A stretch of DNA of 64,000 nucleotides from Paenibacillus sp. UNC451MF (GTDB lineage: Bacteria; Bacillota; Bacilli; Paenibacillales; NBRC-103111), in the NCBI RefSeq assembly GCF_000686845.1, contig NZ_JMLS01000005.1:163672-227671 (forward strand). Reading direction: 5' to 3'. Positions within the stretch are counted from its first letter, which is position 1; each line of letters opens with the position of its first letter. This document shows positions 53,612 to 62,675 of this stretch, in pieces. The notes under the pieces were generated by a model. The model had not been told where the DNA came from. It saw only the letters and a list, made by a program, of their open reading frames with translations, and made no database searches. The translations under genes were made by a program, and so were the position numbers.

Positions 53612-53658
53612 GCGCACCAACTTATCGCGCACTTTTTCCTATCCTACTGATATAGAAG

Positions 53659-53689
53659 AAAGCACGGGCCTTGTGGTCGGTGCTTTTTT
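53659..53689 (+). terminator. Terminator after alpha-mannosidase (copy 6 of the repeated family)
   Basis: AAAGCACGGGCC / GGTCGGTGCTTT forms a stem with a short loop and six T. Confidence 0.85.
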
Positions 53690-53869
53690 AGTGTGCTTGC
53701 GGGGTTATAAACCATTGGATAGCCTACCATCTCGGAACATGGGGAGGGTGCATAAAATGAAGAATCTCGTCGCAAAATAGCAAATAGTAAGTTTTACCCA
53801 AAAAGTAGAAAAATGACATTGAAGTAAATGCAGGATGGATATAAGGCTTGAACTTGAGGAGGAAACAGG

Positions 53870-55210
53870 ATGACTTGGCTGGTGGAAGCTTTGCCCTTAG
53901 TTTGGATAGCTCTCGGCGTAGTTCTGATGTTGGTCCTAAATATTACCTTCAAATTAAACAGCGTGCTGGCTCTGCTAATCGTGTCGGTGATAGTAGGGAT
54001 ATTGGAGGGGGAGCCGCTGGATAAGCTGGTGCTATCCATCCAGAACGGATTTGGGGGCACTTTAGGAAGTCTGGCACTGATTATCGGCTTTGGGGTAGTC
54101 ATTGGCAAGCTAATGGTCGATTCGGGAGCCGCGCAGCGAGTAGCCACGACCATATTAAATAAATTCGGCAAACAAAATGTACAGTGGGCAATTATGCTGT
54201 CCGGTCTCATTTTTGGAGTGTCGATGTTTTACGAGGTCGCCTTCGTCATTCTGGCTCCGCTGGTCGTCAGTATAGCTATTGAAGCGGAGGTCGCCTTTCT
54301 TCCCTTGGGGATGACGATGGTAGCGGCAGCCACCACAGCGCACAGCCTGTTTCCTCCACAGCCTGGTCCCACAGCACTCGTAGCCGCTTATCACGCGGAT
54401 ATGGGGATGGTATACATTTACGGGATTATCGTGGCTATTCCAACGATTATCTGCTCTGGCATTATTTTGCCGAAGCTGCTCAAGAACTTGGATAAGCCTG
54501 CGCCTCCGATGCTGCAAAAGCCTAAAGTGTTCACGGAACAGGAAATGCCCAGCTTCGGGATAAGCTTGTTTGTACCGCTTATTCCAGCCATTATTATAAC
54601 AGCTGCAACCATACTCAAGCTGGTAATGGACCCCAAGAGCGAAGCGTTTATCATTATTAACTTCCTTGGAAGTGCGGTCATTAGTATGTTCATCGCCGTA
54701 ATTGTCGGGATATTCGCTTTCGGGTTAAATCGCGGCAAAAAAATGCCGGAGATTATGACCTCGTTCGCTGACGCTATCGCATCGGTCGCCATGATTATCT
54801 TCATCATAGGCTCTGGCGGCGCATTTAAGCAGGTCATATCCGACTCGGGTGTAGGCAATTATATAGCGGCTCTGATGCAGAATTCAGTCATATCGCCATT
54901 TATTATGGCGTGGATTATAACGGTCATACTAAGGCTGGCCACAGGAGCAGGGACGGTTTCGGCGATTACCGCAGCGGGGATTGTGGGACCTCTCATTCCT
55001 ACCTTTCATGTGGACCCAGCGCTTATGGTGCTTGCCACGGCTTCGGCGAGCAATACGATTACGCATGTGAACGACGCGGCGTTCTGGCTGTTCAAGGAAT
55101 ATTTCAATTTGTCGATTAAGGATACGTTTAAGACGTGGGGGTTACTTGAGTTAACGAACTCCGTAGTCGGGCTGATTATTGTTTTGATATTGAGTTTGTT
55201 TATCCATTGA
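53870..55210 (+). CDS. GntP-family gluconate/organic-acid permease
   Basis: The product has 446 residues, starting at ATG 53870 behind a strong TTGAGGAGGAAA site. It has about twelve membrane helices. Family signs are GGTLGSLALIIGFGVVIGKL near residue 62, AAATTAHSLFPPQPGPTALVA near residue 147, a helix-breaking GSGGAFKQVISDSGVG near residue 312, and ATASASNTITHVNDAAFW near residue 389. GntP proteins carry gluconate or related sugar acids with protons. It follows the mannosidase but has its own ribosome site and a terminator lies between, so it may have a separate promoter. Confidence 0.92.
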   Translation: MTWLVEALPLVWIALGVVLMLVLNITFKLNSVLALLIVSVIVGILEGEPLDKLVLSIQNGFGGTLGSLALIIGFGVVIGKLMVDSGAAQRVATTILNKFGKQNVQWAIMLSGLIFGVSMFYEVAFVILAPLVVSIAIEAEVAFLPLGMTMVAAATTAHSLFPPQPGPTALVAAYHADMGMVYIYGIIVAIPTIICSGIILPKLLKNLDKPAPPMLQKPKVFTEQEMPSFGISLFVPLIPAIIITAATILKLVMDPKSEAFIIINFLGSAVISMFIAVIVGIFAFGLNRGKKMPEIMTSFADAIASVAMIIFIIGSGGAFKQVISDSGVGNYIAALMQNSVISPFIMAWIITVILRLATGAGTVSAITAAGIVGPLIPTFHVDPALMVLATASASNTITHVNDAAFWLFKEYFNLSIKDTFKTWGLLELTNSVVGLIIVLILSLFIH

Positions 55211-55354
55211 AATAAAAGAGGGGCAGCTGGTTGGCAGCTCCCTGGGTTTGTAGAGAAACCAGTGATGCTGCAAAATTGCGTTTGTCTCCTCTGGGGAATC
55301 CCCCATCTCCCACCTTTCGCATTTTATTAGGAATTGATTTCTCAATAGCCATTA

Positions 55355-55383
55355 GGGAAGCTGATTAGTCAGCTTCCCTTCTT
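55355..55383 (+). terminator. Terminator after the GntP-type gene
   Basis: A perfect 10-bp stem, GGGAAGCTGA / TCAGCTTCCC, with a 4-base loop (TTAG) is followed by TTCTTCTTT. It lies between convergent genes. Confidence 0.85.
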
Positions 55384-55405
55384 CTTTATGTGGCTGAGTC
55401 ACAGT

Positions 55406-56995
55406 TTATCTGCTCTTGAACCATGAAAACATTGCTTTCAGCTGCTTCTCCAGCAAGGAGAGATGTTTATAATCGGTCAGCAAGTTTTTTACTTCCACTG
55501 CTAGCTGCGCTTTTTGTACAGAGGTTTCGGGGTACAGTCGTTTAAAGGCTTCTGAAAATTTATCCAATGGCCCATCTTCGCCTTTATTGGGATTTTTCCT
55601 AGCATTTTGTAAGTCCTCTACCGTAATAGAGGACTCATGGACAATGTTAAGGGCGGAGACCAGAAGTTCGTCCTCCATCATGTCTTCAAGCTCGCAAGAA
55701 TCAAAGCCCTCTCGTTCCAACATAATGATGTTCACTTTGTTAGTAAGGCTCTTGTCTTTAGAGATTTTGTCCAGGGCATTCTTTCCTGGTTGGTCATTAT
55801 CTACGATGACGCAGGTCGACAGGCCGGTCTCTGAAATCACTTTGGCATAGAAATGAGAATTGCTGACGCCTTCAGCACTGAATATATTGATCTCGTCCAA
55901 ATGGAAACTTGCATTATTGCGATTCAAAAAGAGCTCCATGATTCTAGGGAAAAGAATCTTTTCGGAGAGCCCCTCAACCACGAGGTTATATTGTCCGAGA
56001 AACAAGGAATCGCTCAGATGAATGCCTAGATCATTTTTCAATTCGAACCAGTTGTTCCGAACGGCATTTGTGGAAACTATGGTTTCTTTGTCTACGTTAC
56101 GTTTGACGTGAAAGACGCACTCGTGGTCTGCTCTGTCCAAGAAAATTTGGGAATGAGTCGTCAAAAATATTTGAATTTGTGTTGAGAAGGCCTTTAGGTA
56201 CTTAAACAATTTGCGCTGTATACCGACGTGCAAATTGGTTTCCGGTTCTTCAAGAGCGAGGACGTAGTCGGATTTATTCAGCATGAGATTGTAGGCGAAG
56301 AACAGGACCAGGTAGGTTAGCTGCTGGACCCCGGAGCTTTTATCCCTGAACGCATTACTGTTCCCATGCTCGTCTATGATCGTAACATCAAACAACATTT
56401 GTTCTGGATTGGTTATATGGAGGGATACAGCAATTTGCTGATCCCAAATATCTTTAATAAGCTGATTGGCGAACGTTTCAATGCGCTGAATGCTCTCGAG
56501 ATTTGGTAGCTTAATGTATTGATTAAGGGATTGGACGCTGATTTCCTTATCGGAAAGATCTCCTAGGTAGATGAAGCTAGGAAGATGTTCTTTAAAAATA
56601 TAATGAGTTTCATGTATTTTATCCCAGCTATCACTTATACGTTTGATAAGAAAAGATTTATCATTATTTATGAAACGAGCTTTCATCACAAGCTTATTGT
56701 CAAAAATGGCACTTGGAGAATTATTGATAATGGAATCAGGCAAATCTGTAAAGCAAATTTCAATTTCGTAACTATAGTCAAATTCACTAAACCTATTGGA
56801 AAGAAAGTTATTTAATGATAAAGGCAGATCTGAAGGATCAAGCTTATCTTTATTAAAAAAGGCATTCAGCGCCTTAATGATGTTGCTTTTGCCAACGTTA
56901 TTAGATCCGATAAAAATATTCAGATTGTCATGAAACGTAAGCTCAAAATCTCCTAAAGATTTGAAGCCATTGGTTCTAATGGATTTGATTTTCAT
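55406..56995 (-). CDS. OLD-family ATP-dependent nuclease (solitary)
   Basis: The product has 529 residues, starting at ATG 56995 on the minus strand. The N-terminal ATPase half begins MKIKSIRTNGFKSLGDFELTF and has Walker A GSNNVGKS (about 31-38), a signature-like DKSSGVQQLTYL (about 218) and Walker B LALEEPETNLH (about 244), then TTHSQIFLDRAD. The C-terminal TOPRIM half has Glu in NLVVEGLSEKILF and the Asp pair in VIVDNDQPGKNAL. The design matches OLD-family overcoming-lysogenisation nucleases, which act in phage defence and DNA repair. No UvrD-like helicase (GajB) gene adjoins it, so it is not Gabija. The gene is AT-richer than its neighbours, a sign of transfer. Confidence 0.85.
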   Translation of the reverse strand: MKIKSIRTNGFKSLGDFELTFHDNLNIFIGSNNVGKSNIIKALNAFFNKDKLDPSDLPLSLNNFLSNRFSEFDYSYEIEICFTDLPDSIINNSPSAIFDNKLVMKARFINNDKSFLIKRISDSWDKIHETHYIFKEHLPSFIYLGDLSDKEISVQSLNQYIKLPNLESIQRIETFANQLIKDIWDQQIAVSLHITNPEQMLFDVTIIDEHGNSNAFRDKSSGVQQLTYLVLFFAYNLMLNKSDYVLALEEPETNLHVGIQRKLFKYLKAFSTQIQIFLTTHSQIFLDRADHECVFHVKRNVDKETIVSTNAVRNNWFELKNDLGIHLSDSLFLGQYNLVVEGLSEKILFPRIMELFLNRNNASFHLDEINIFSAEGVSNSHFYAKVISETGLSTCVIVDNDQPGKNALDKISKDKSLTNKVNIIMLEREGFDSCELEDMMEDELLVSALNIVHESSITVEDLQNARKNPNKGEDGPLDKFSEAFKRLYPETSVQKAQLAVEVKNLLTDYKHLSLLEKQLKAMFSWFKSR

Positions 56996-57097
56996 AGTAT
57001 ACCTTTCGACATTTTTTTACAGTTTCTTATTTGAAGTCATTATACTTGGTTCTAACTGGATAGTCTATCCAGAAAAATGAAATGTCTCCATGAAAAA

Positions 57098-57125
57098 AGA
57101 GCCACCATTGAAATGGAAGGCTCTT
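57098..57125 (-). terminator. Terminator of the tandem P-loop ATPase gene
   Basis: On the minus strand AAGAGCC and GGCTCTT form a stem with an inner ATT/AAT section and continue into TTTT. Confidence 0.8.
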
Positions 57126-57155
57126 CAAGTTGACTATCTAAAAACATAAATAGAA

Positions 57156-58256
57156 TCAATCACTCAAAACAGTTAATGAAGTTATCTCTTGCAAAATACG
57201 CTCGCGAATACGATCCACGACCCGGAAATCCATAGCCTGAACATAGATTTGCTCCAGCTCGTCATGAAGAGATTTGGCTTCAGCCAAATGCTGAGTGGAC
57301 TGCTTCATTTGAGTGGTATACCTCTGCTTAATTTCGCTTAGCACCTCCGCGTTAGCTTCGTCCGTCCCTGGCTTGATGCAGCGAAGATACATATCGACGA
57401 TATCGTCTCCTGCGCGGTCCGGGAAATATTCATGCGGCGCGGTGCTGTCGAATATTGCGAAACCGAGCTCACGTACGATGATCATGTCGAGGCTGTTAGG
57501 ATCGAATCCGCAATGATAAATTTCAATGTCGAATCCGCGTTCGATAGCTGCAGCTGCCAGCTTTTTCAGCATGGTCGATTTACCAGAACCGGGACGGCCT
57601 TTGAGGAAGAAGCGTCTGGCCAGGCCTTCCGTCAGATTGGGGACAAAATCGACCGCTCCTGTTGGCGTAGCAGCTCCCAGGAAGCGATGATCTACCCGGC
57701 CTTGCTTCTCTAGCTGAAGATCCCCGTACAAAATATCTTTATATTCCTCGGTCAGCTCATCGGCTGCCGCAAAATCCATCGTATCGAAATAAACAGCCTC
57801 CCACTCATCATGAATCCGCAGAGCTTCTGCAAATCCAGCGTATGCGCGTTCGTAGGCTTGCTTGATTTGCTCGTTCAAAGCGGCAATGGTATCCCTTTGC
57901 TCGTTCAGTTCAGATGCATCCCAAGCTTCTCCAAGATTGACGTATTGCTCTACTGCGCCGGGCAGCTTAGGTTCGATGACATGTGGTGCCGTCCCATCGA
58001 CAATACCGATCTTAAGGCTTGGAACAATCAGTCCATCCAAAGAATCGCTGTCCGAGGCGCAATGGATCAAGAGAATATCATGCCCGTTGTTTACCAAGTG
58101 GTCTCCGATAAAACGAATCAAGCTGGATTTCCCCGTTCCAGGTCCCCCTTTTAAAATATAAAGACGATCCAGTCCTTGTAACGAAGAATCGAAAAGATTC
58201 GAGAAGCCGTGAGCTGTATTGCCGCCTGCAAAAAAGTTTCTGACGTTTCCTGTCAT
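57156..58256 (-). CDS. Tandem P-loop ATPase of unknown role
   Basis: The product has 366 residues. ATG 58256 on the minus strand is preferred over 58286 because AAAGGTGTG lies just upstream. Two similar ATP-binding halves are visible: LKGGPGTGKSS (about residues 36-46) and LKGRPGSGKST (about 212-222). Each is followed by a strand and an IYHCGFDPNSLD or IHCASDSDSLD motif. The duplication suggests an internal repeat. There is no membrane segment. The family occurs in Bacilli with no known function. It is divergent from the FadR-type regulator gene. Confidence 0.85.
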   Translation of the reverse strand: MTGNVRNFFAGGNTAHGFSNLFDSSLQGLDRLYILKGGPGTGKSSLIRFIGDHLVNNGHDILLIHCASDSDSLDGLIVPSLKIGIVDGTAPHVIEPKLPGAVEQYVNLGEAWDASELNEQRDTIAALNEQIKQAYERAYAGFAEALRIHDEWEAVYFDTMDFAAADELTEEYKDILYGDLQLEKQGRVDHRFLGAATPTGAVDFVPNLTEGLARRFFLKGRPGSGKSTMLKKLAAAAIERGFDIEIYHCGFDPNSLDMIIVRELGFAIFDSTAPHEYFPDRAGDDIVDMYLRCIKPGTDEANAEVLSEIKQRYTTQMKQSTQHLAEAKSLHDELEQIYVQAMDFRVVDRIRERILQEITSLTVLSD

Positions 58257-58442
58257 TTCCGACACACCTTTCTGGGCTAATGTCATGGTTGCCTAGTTCA
58301 TCGTATTATCGATCTGTTGAAAAGGTGCGGCTAATTTGCGTTAGGTTCAAAATAAGGAAGTGGTGGGTTCTTTTCCTAAACATAATTGCTATAATGGACT
58401 AAAATGAGCTGTTTAATGGGAGAAGGAAGGGAAGAACGAAGC

Positions 58443-59114
58443 ATGAAGAAAATTAACAAGCTGAGGATGCATGAGATGGTTGCCGACGAGCTCAAGACAT
58501 TCATCCGGGAGCGGGATCTGAAGCAGGGTGACAAGCTTCCTTCTGCCGAGGCGATTATGAAGCTCCTGGGGGTCGGACGTTCTTCTTTACGAGAAGCGCT
58601 CCGCTATTTGGAAGCGACGGATGTGGTCGAGGTCGTTAATGGGAAGGGAATCTATGTGAAGGAAGCGGCACAATATCAGATGTCCGCCAAAATAAAAGTT
58701 GAGGATGAGAAGTCCGCCCTTCTGCAGCTGATGGAGGTTCGCCGGGCACTGGAGGTGCTTGCGGTACAGCTGGCAGCGCAGCGCTCTACAGCAGAAGATA
58801 TCGAGGAAATGCGGTACTACTTACACGAAATCGAAACAACGGAAGGACCAGGCAGCTCGGTAGCGGATATGAAGTTTCACCAAGCCATTTATAAAGCCGC
58901 AGGCAATCCGATTTTGCAAAGTCTGGTTGAATCCGTCTGGGAGATGTTCTCAGTGTTCTGGAATGCCCCGCTAGGAAGACAAGAGATTTTTAACGATAGT
59001 TTTCCATTTCATCAGACCTTATTCGACGCCATAGTTGAGCAGAATCCGACAAAAGCTTGTGAGGAATTGAATAAAATGATGAATAGCATGGAGAAATCGA
59101 TTCGTAATGTATAG
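58443..59114 (+). CDS. GntR-family regulator, FadR subfamily
   Basis: The product has 223 residues. ATG 58443 is chosen with GGAAGGG upstream; ATG 58404 is less likely. The winged helix lies at about 8-75 (GDKLPSAEAIMKLLGVGRSSLREALRYLEATDVVEVVNGKGIYV). The helical FCD ligand domain lies at about 90-220, with the metal-binding pattern Asp/His (MKFHQAIYKAAGNP, PFHQTLFDAIVEQ). FadR-type regulators sense a metabolite and usually repress uptake genes. The next operon, starting 366 bases downstream, has a promoter and two near-identical repeats, so it is the likely target. Confidence 0.88.
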   Translation: MKKINKLRMHEMVADELKTFIRERDLKQGDKLPSAEAIMKLLGVGRSSLREALRYLEATDVVEVVNGKGIYVKEAAQYQMSAKIKVEDEKSALLQLMEVRRALEVLAVQLAAQRSTAEDIEEMRYYLHEIETTEGPGSSVADMKFHQAIYKAAGNPILQSLVESVWEMFSVFWNAPLGRQEIFNDSFPFHQTLFDAIVEQNPTKACEELNKMMNSMEKSIRNV

Positions 59115-59480
59115 TCCATGTTATTTATAATTACATCATGGTTCTACAAAATTCGATAGAACGCTTACAATGAATAAATTTGAGTTAGGAAACATAACAA
59201 AAAAATATTGACTTCGTCCAAACCCCATATTATGATTTGGATAATTAGCAGACCTTAACCTGTCATACAGGTATATAGGTTAATGAGAGATGAATAGGAA
59301 CCTTTTTTAAAACCTTAACGTCCCTACATACAGAGGGTAGCAAACTATAAGCTTGCTATCATACAGGTATACAGGTGATACATCACATTGGTAAGAGCTT
59401 CCGTAATACACGTATTGCAGCGGAGGACTATAACAGACTCATGTCTTGTATAGAAAATAACCATGGTGGAGGTTGGTATT
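59115..59480. promoter_or_regulatory. Regulatory region of the sugar-type importer operon
   Basis: A -35 box TTGACT (59208-59213) and a -10 box TATGAT (59231-59236) are 17 bases apart. The inverted repeat TCCAAA / TTTGGA (59218-59223 and 59236-59241) overlaps the -10 box. An 18-base repeat, TCATACAGGTATAYAGGT, occurs at 59263-59280 and 59359-59376 (17 of 18 identical, 96 bases apart). The first copy sits in the larger palindrome TTAACCT-N15-AGGTTAA (59255-59283). Either element could be the operator for the FadR-type regulator. The stretch has no gene. Confidence 0.6.
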
Positions 59481-60803
59481 GTGAAGGGGACAAAACGATG
59501 GTTGGCCGTTTCATTGATTCCAGTTTTGGCGGCGGGCGCATTTAGCGGATGCTCGAGCGGCGAGACGAAGGGATCGACGGATGGGGGCAGCAGCTCCGGA
59601 ACCGTCACGCTGAAGATGATCGAAAGCTTGACCAGTCCGGCTCGAACCGATGTCATTAAGAAAATGATCGCCAGCTTCGAATCCGCAAATCCCAACATCA
59701 AGGTTGAACTCATCTCTCCTCCACTAGAAAGCGCAGATAATAAAATTTCCACCATGCTGGCGGCCAAAGAAGCTCTCGACGTACTGGAAGTACGCGACGT
59801 AACCGTGAAGCAGTTCGTCACCAATAAATGGATTGCCGATTTAACCCCGTACACATCCTCTTGGAGCAACTACAAAGACCTCAATGCCAACTCGCTCGCC
59901 ATGGCCAACTATATTGACCAAAAGCCCTATTACATACCTTACGGACTTTATCAGAAAATGCTGTTTTACCGAAAAGACTGGTTCGATCAAAAAGGTCTGA
60001 CTCCGCCAAAAACGTGGGAGGATTTGAGCAAAGCCGCCAAAACGCTGACCGACCCAGCTAACAATCGTTTCGGTTATTCGTTCCGGGGAGGCTCGGGTGC
60101 GGATGGATATATTGTCGATCTGCTGCGCGACTACAACGGTAAGAATGTGAATACCGATGATGCGATGTTCTTGAAAAGCGGCGCAACCATTTTCAGCACC
60201 CCGGAAGCTAAGCAAGGGATGCAGCTGTACGTGAGCTTATACAAGGACGGTTCCCCGAAAGATTCCGTCAACTGGGCGTTTGCCGAGCAGGTGCAGGGCT
60301 TTGTCTCCGGAGCTACCGGTATGCTCATCCAAGACCCTGACACTATCGATCCGGTGAAGCAAAAGCTGAAGGAAGGCACATGGGCTACCGCACCGATGCC
60401 GACAGGTCCCTCAGGTGCTTCGCACTATAAGGTAGGAGCTGCAGGCTGGGGAGTGACGTCCTATTCCAAGCATCCGAAGGAAGCATGGAAGCTGATCGAA
60501 TTCATTTCCAGCCCAGAGCAAAATGCCGTGTTCACGAAAGTAGCGGGAGTGATCCCGATTCATAACAGTGCATCCGTCGATAAATATTTCAAGGAAGGCG
60601 CTTATAAGCCTTATATTGATATGGCGAACGACACCGCCCATTACATCCCATACAAGCCGGAGACGGATTATAAAGGCTTCGGTGAATGGAGAAAAATCGT
60701 TCAACAGGACGCTCAAGGAGTCCTCCTCGGACAGTTGACGATCGATGATGCTTTGAAAAAATGGGACACTTACTGGGTCAACGAGAAAAAGCAGGGGAAA
60801 TAA
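59481..60803 (+). CDS. Sugar-type ABC importer binding lipoprotein
   Basis: The product has 440 residues. GTG 59481 is chosen because GGAGG lies eight bases before it; ATG 59463 is less likely. A lipoprotein signal ends at FSGC, giving a lipidated Cys and a Gly/Ser-rich linker. The mature part is a family-1 solute-binding fold (SBP_bac_1): VTLKMIESLTSPARTDVIKK at the start, a DVLEVRDVTVKQF strand, and the C-lobe with WKLIEFISSPEQNAVFTK. It is the carbohydrate-importer type, but the substrate is unknown. Two permease genes follow and no ATPase gene is nearby, so a shared MsmX-like ATPase elsewhere is expected. Confidence 0.9.
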   Translation: MKGTKRWLAVSLIPVLAAGAFSGCSSGETKGSTDGGSSSGTVTLKMIESLTSPARTDVIKKMIASFESANPNIKVELISPPLESADNKISTMLAAKEALDVLEVRDVTVKQFVTNKWIADLTPYTSSWSNYKDLNANSLAMANYIDQKPYYIPYGLYQKMLFYRKDWFDQKGLTPPKTWEDLSKAAKTLTDPANNRFGYSFRGGSGADGYIVDLLRDYNGKNVNTDDAMFLKSGATIFSTPEAKQGMQLYVSLYKDGSPKDSVNWAFAEQVQGFVSGATGMLIQDPDTIDPVKQKLKEGTWATAPMPTGPSGASHYKVGAAGWGVTSYSKHPKEAWKLIEFISSPEQNAVFTKVAGVIPIHNSASVDKYFKEGAYKPYIDMANDTAHYIPYKPETDYKGFGEWRKIVQQDAQGVLLGQLTIDDALKKWDTYWVNEKKQGK

Positions 60804-60870
60804 GCCAGTTTATTCAAACGACGGGTAGACGCCGTGCTGCCCGTCACCTCTATTATGGGAGGGACCTCGG

Positions 60871-61803
60871 ATGAAACAACGTGTTGCGCAGCCGTTACGG
60901 GAGGGGGGAAGGCCGTTTCGGCTGAACCGTACGCAGACCTTTATTTTCCTATGCTTGCTTCCCACACTGCTCCTTGTTTTCGGATTCACCTATTTTCCCA
61001 TTCTGAAGGGCATCAGCGTAGCATTTCAAAATTATTCGCTATTTAACTTAACCGATGTCCATTATGTCGGGTTCAAAAATTTTCAAACGGTGCTCGAAGC
61101 AGCCCAGTTCAAAACTATATTGAAAAATACGGTCATGTGGGTTGTCATCTCACTCATATTGCAGTTCCTGATCGGCTTCATGATGGCGCTGTTGATGCGC
61201 CGCAGCTTCCTGGGACGCGGTATATACCAAGGTTTTGTCTTTTATTCCTGGGCCTTATCCGGATTTTTGATCGGCATTATATGGCGTTGGTTGTTTAACG
61301 GACAGATTGGCGTTATCAATGACCTATTGTTGAAGCTCGGCCTGATCACGGAGCGTATCGGTTTCTTGTCCGATCCGAAGTGGGCCATGTTCTCCGTTAT
61401 CGTGGCGAATATTTGGTATGGGGTAGCATTCTTTGCCATTATGCTGCTGGCAGCCTTGCAGTCGGTACCGTCTGAGTTGTACGAGGCGGCGGAGATGGAT
61501 GGGGCAAGCAGTTTAAATCAGCTGTTTCAGGTCACCATTCCATACATTATGCCTACGATTATTTCCACGACGGCGCTGCGGGTCATTTGGATTTTTAACT
61601 TCCCCGACTTGATCTATGGGATGACCAACGGAGGTCCGGCAGGCTCCACTCACATACTAACGACATACATGCTGGATAAAATCGTTTTTTCAGGTGACTA
61701 CGGGCAGGCGAGCGCCATCGGAATTATTTGTATTGCCATTCTGGTACTGTTTACGACCTTTTATCTGTTTGCGACTAGAGCGGAAAAAGCGGGTGATTTC
61801 TAA
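60871..61803 (+). CDS. Sugar-type ABC permease (MalF-like)
   Basis: The product has 310 residues, starting at ATG 60871 with GGGAGGG upstream. It has six membrane helices with the LLPTLLLVFGFTYFPILKGI start of MalF/UgpA-type permeases. The coupling (EAA) loop is YEAAEMDGASSLNQLFQVTIPY near residue 205. It ends with an ATG overlap (TAATG) into the second permease gene. It is part of the FadR-linked operon. Confidence 0.92.
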   Translation: MKQRVAQPLREGGRPFRLNRTQTFIFLCLLPTLLLVFGFTYFPILKGISVAFQNYSLFNLTDVHYVGFKNFQTVLEAAQFKTILKNTVMWVVISLILQFLIGFMMALLMRRSFLGRGIYQGFVFYSWALSGFLIGIIWRWLFNGQIGVINDLLLKLGLITERIGFLSDPKWAMFSVIVANIWYGVAFFAIMLLAALQSVPSELYEAAEMDGASSLNQLFQVTIPYIMPTIISTTALRVIWIFNFPDLIYGMTNGGPAGSTHILTTYMLDKIVFSGDYGQASAIGIICIAILVLFTTFYLFATRAEKAGDF

Positions 61804-62639
61804 TGAACAGACGGATGACATTACCCGGAAAAATAGGCAAAGCCTTTATTCTTGCCGTGTACCTGTTATTTATGGTGTTCCCGTTATATTGGATGGTCAT
61901 TACGTCGCTGAAGCCTCGGAATGATATTTTTACGCTGCCTCTTCAATATTGGCCGAAACAAATTTCATTTGAAAATTACGTGCAAATTTTTAAAATATCC
62001 AAATTTCATATTTACATCGGTAACAGTCTTGTAGTTTCTCTTATTTCCGCGGCTATCGTGCTGATTGTGACCATTTTGAGCGGTTATGTTCTGGCTCGGT
62101 TTACCTTCAGGGGCAGCCGTCAGCTGATGCTCGCTTTTTTCATAACGCAAATGGTGCCGTTGTTCATAGGCTTCAGCACCTTGTACTGGATGATGTCAAG
62201 GATGGGGCTGCTGAATAAACAGGGAGCCTTGATTCTCATGTACACGGTCGGTCTGGTTCCGTTTTGCACCATTATGCTGAGGGGATTTTTTCAGCGCATT
62301 CCTGCAAGCCTCGAGGAAGCGGCGATGGTGGACGGCTGCTCTCGAATGAGCGCCTTGTTCCGGGTTATCGTCCCTATTATGATGCCGGGGATATCGGCGA
62401 CGTTTATTTTTGCCTTCGTGCAGAACTGGAACGAGCTGTTCATGGCGATTATGTTCATTGATAAGGAAAGCTCTAAAACGCTGCCTGTAGCGATGAATTC
62501 GTTTATTACGAAGTTCGATATCGACTGGGGCTCTATGTCGGCAGCTACGGTGCTGTCTGTGATTCCGACGGTCATTTTGTTCGCTATTTGCCAGCGTTTT
62601 ATTGTCGAAGGATTGACGCAGGGAGCGGTGAAGGGTTAG
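61803..62639 (+). CDS. Sugar-type ABC permease (MalG-like)
   Basis: The product has 278 residues. ATG 61803 overlaps the preceding stop by one base. It has six membrane helices and the MalG/UgpE-type opening (LLFMVFPLYWMVITSLKPRND). The coupling (EAA) loop is LEEAAMVDGCSRMSALFRVIVP near residue 168. It forms the channel with the MalF-like permease. The PLP-enzyme gene follows within 40 bases. Confidence 0.92.
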   Translation: MNRRMTLPGKIGKAFILAVYLLFMVFPLYWMVITSLKPRNDIFTLPLQYWPKQISFENYVQIFKISKFHIYIGNSLVVSLISAAIVLIVTILSGYVLARFTFRGSRQLMLAFFITQMVPLFIGFSTLYWMMSRMGLLNKQGALILMYTVGLVPFCTIMLRGFFQRIPASLEEAAMVDGCSRMSALFRVIVPIMMPGISATFIFAFVQNWNELFMAIMFIDKESSKTLPVAMNSFITKFDIDWGSMSAATVLSVIPTVILFAICQRFIVEGLTQGAVKG

Positions 62640-62675
62640 CTCGCAGTGACAAAAACCATCGGAAGGAGAATTCCC

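Noticed and set aside
53505-53780. Open frame of 91 codons across the end of the mannosidase gene
   Set aside because: It overlaps the mannosidase in another frame and crosses the terminator at 53659.
55406-58256. Gabija-type defence pair (OLD nuclease plus helicase)
   Set aside because: The gene upstream of the OLD nuclease encodes a tandem P-loop ATPase, not a UvrD-type helicase, and it has its own terminator.
59263-59376. The two 18-base repeats as a minimal CRISPR
   Set aside because: Only two copies with a 78-base gap, no cas genes nearby, and a position between a promoter and a start codon.
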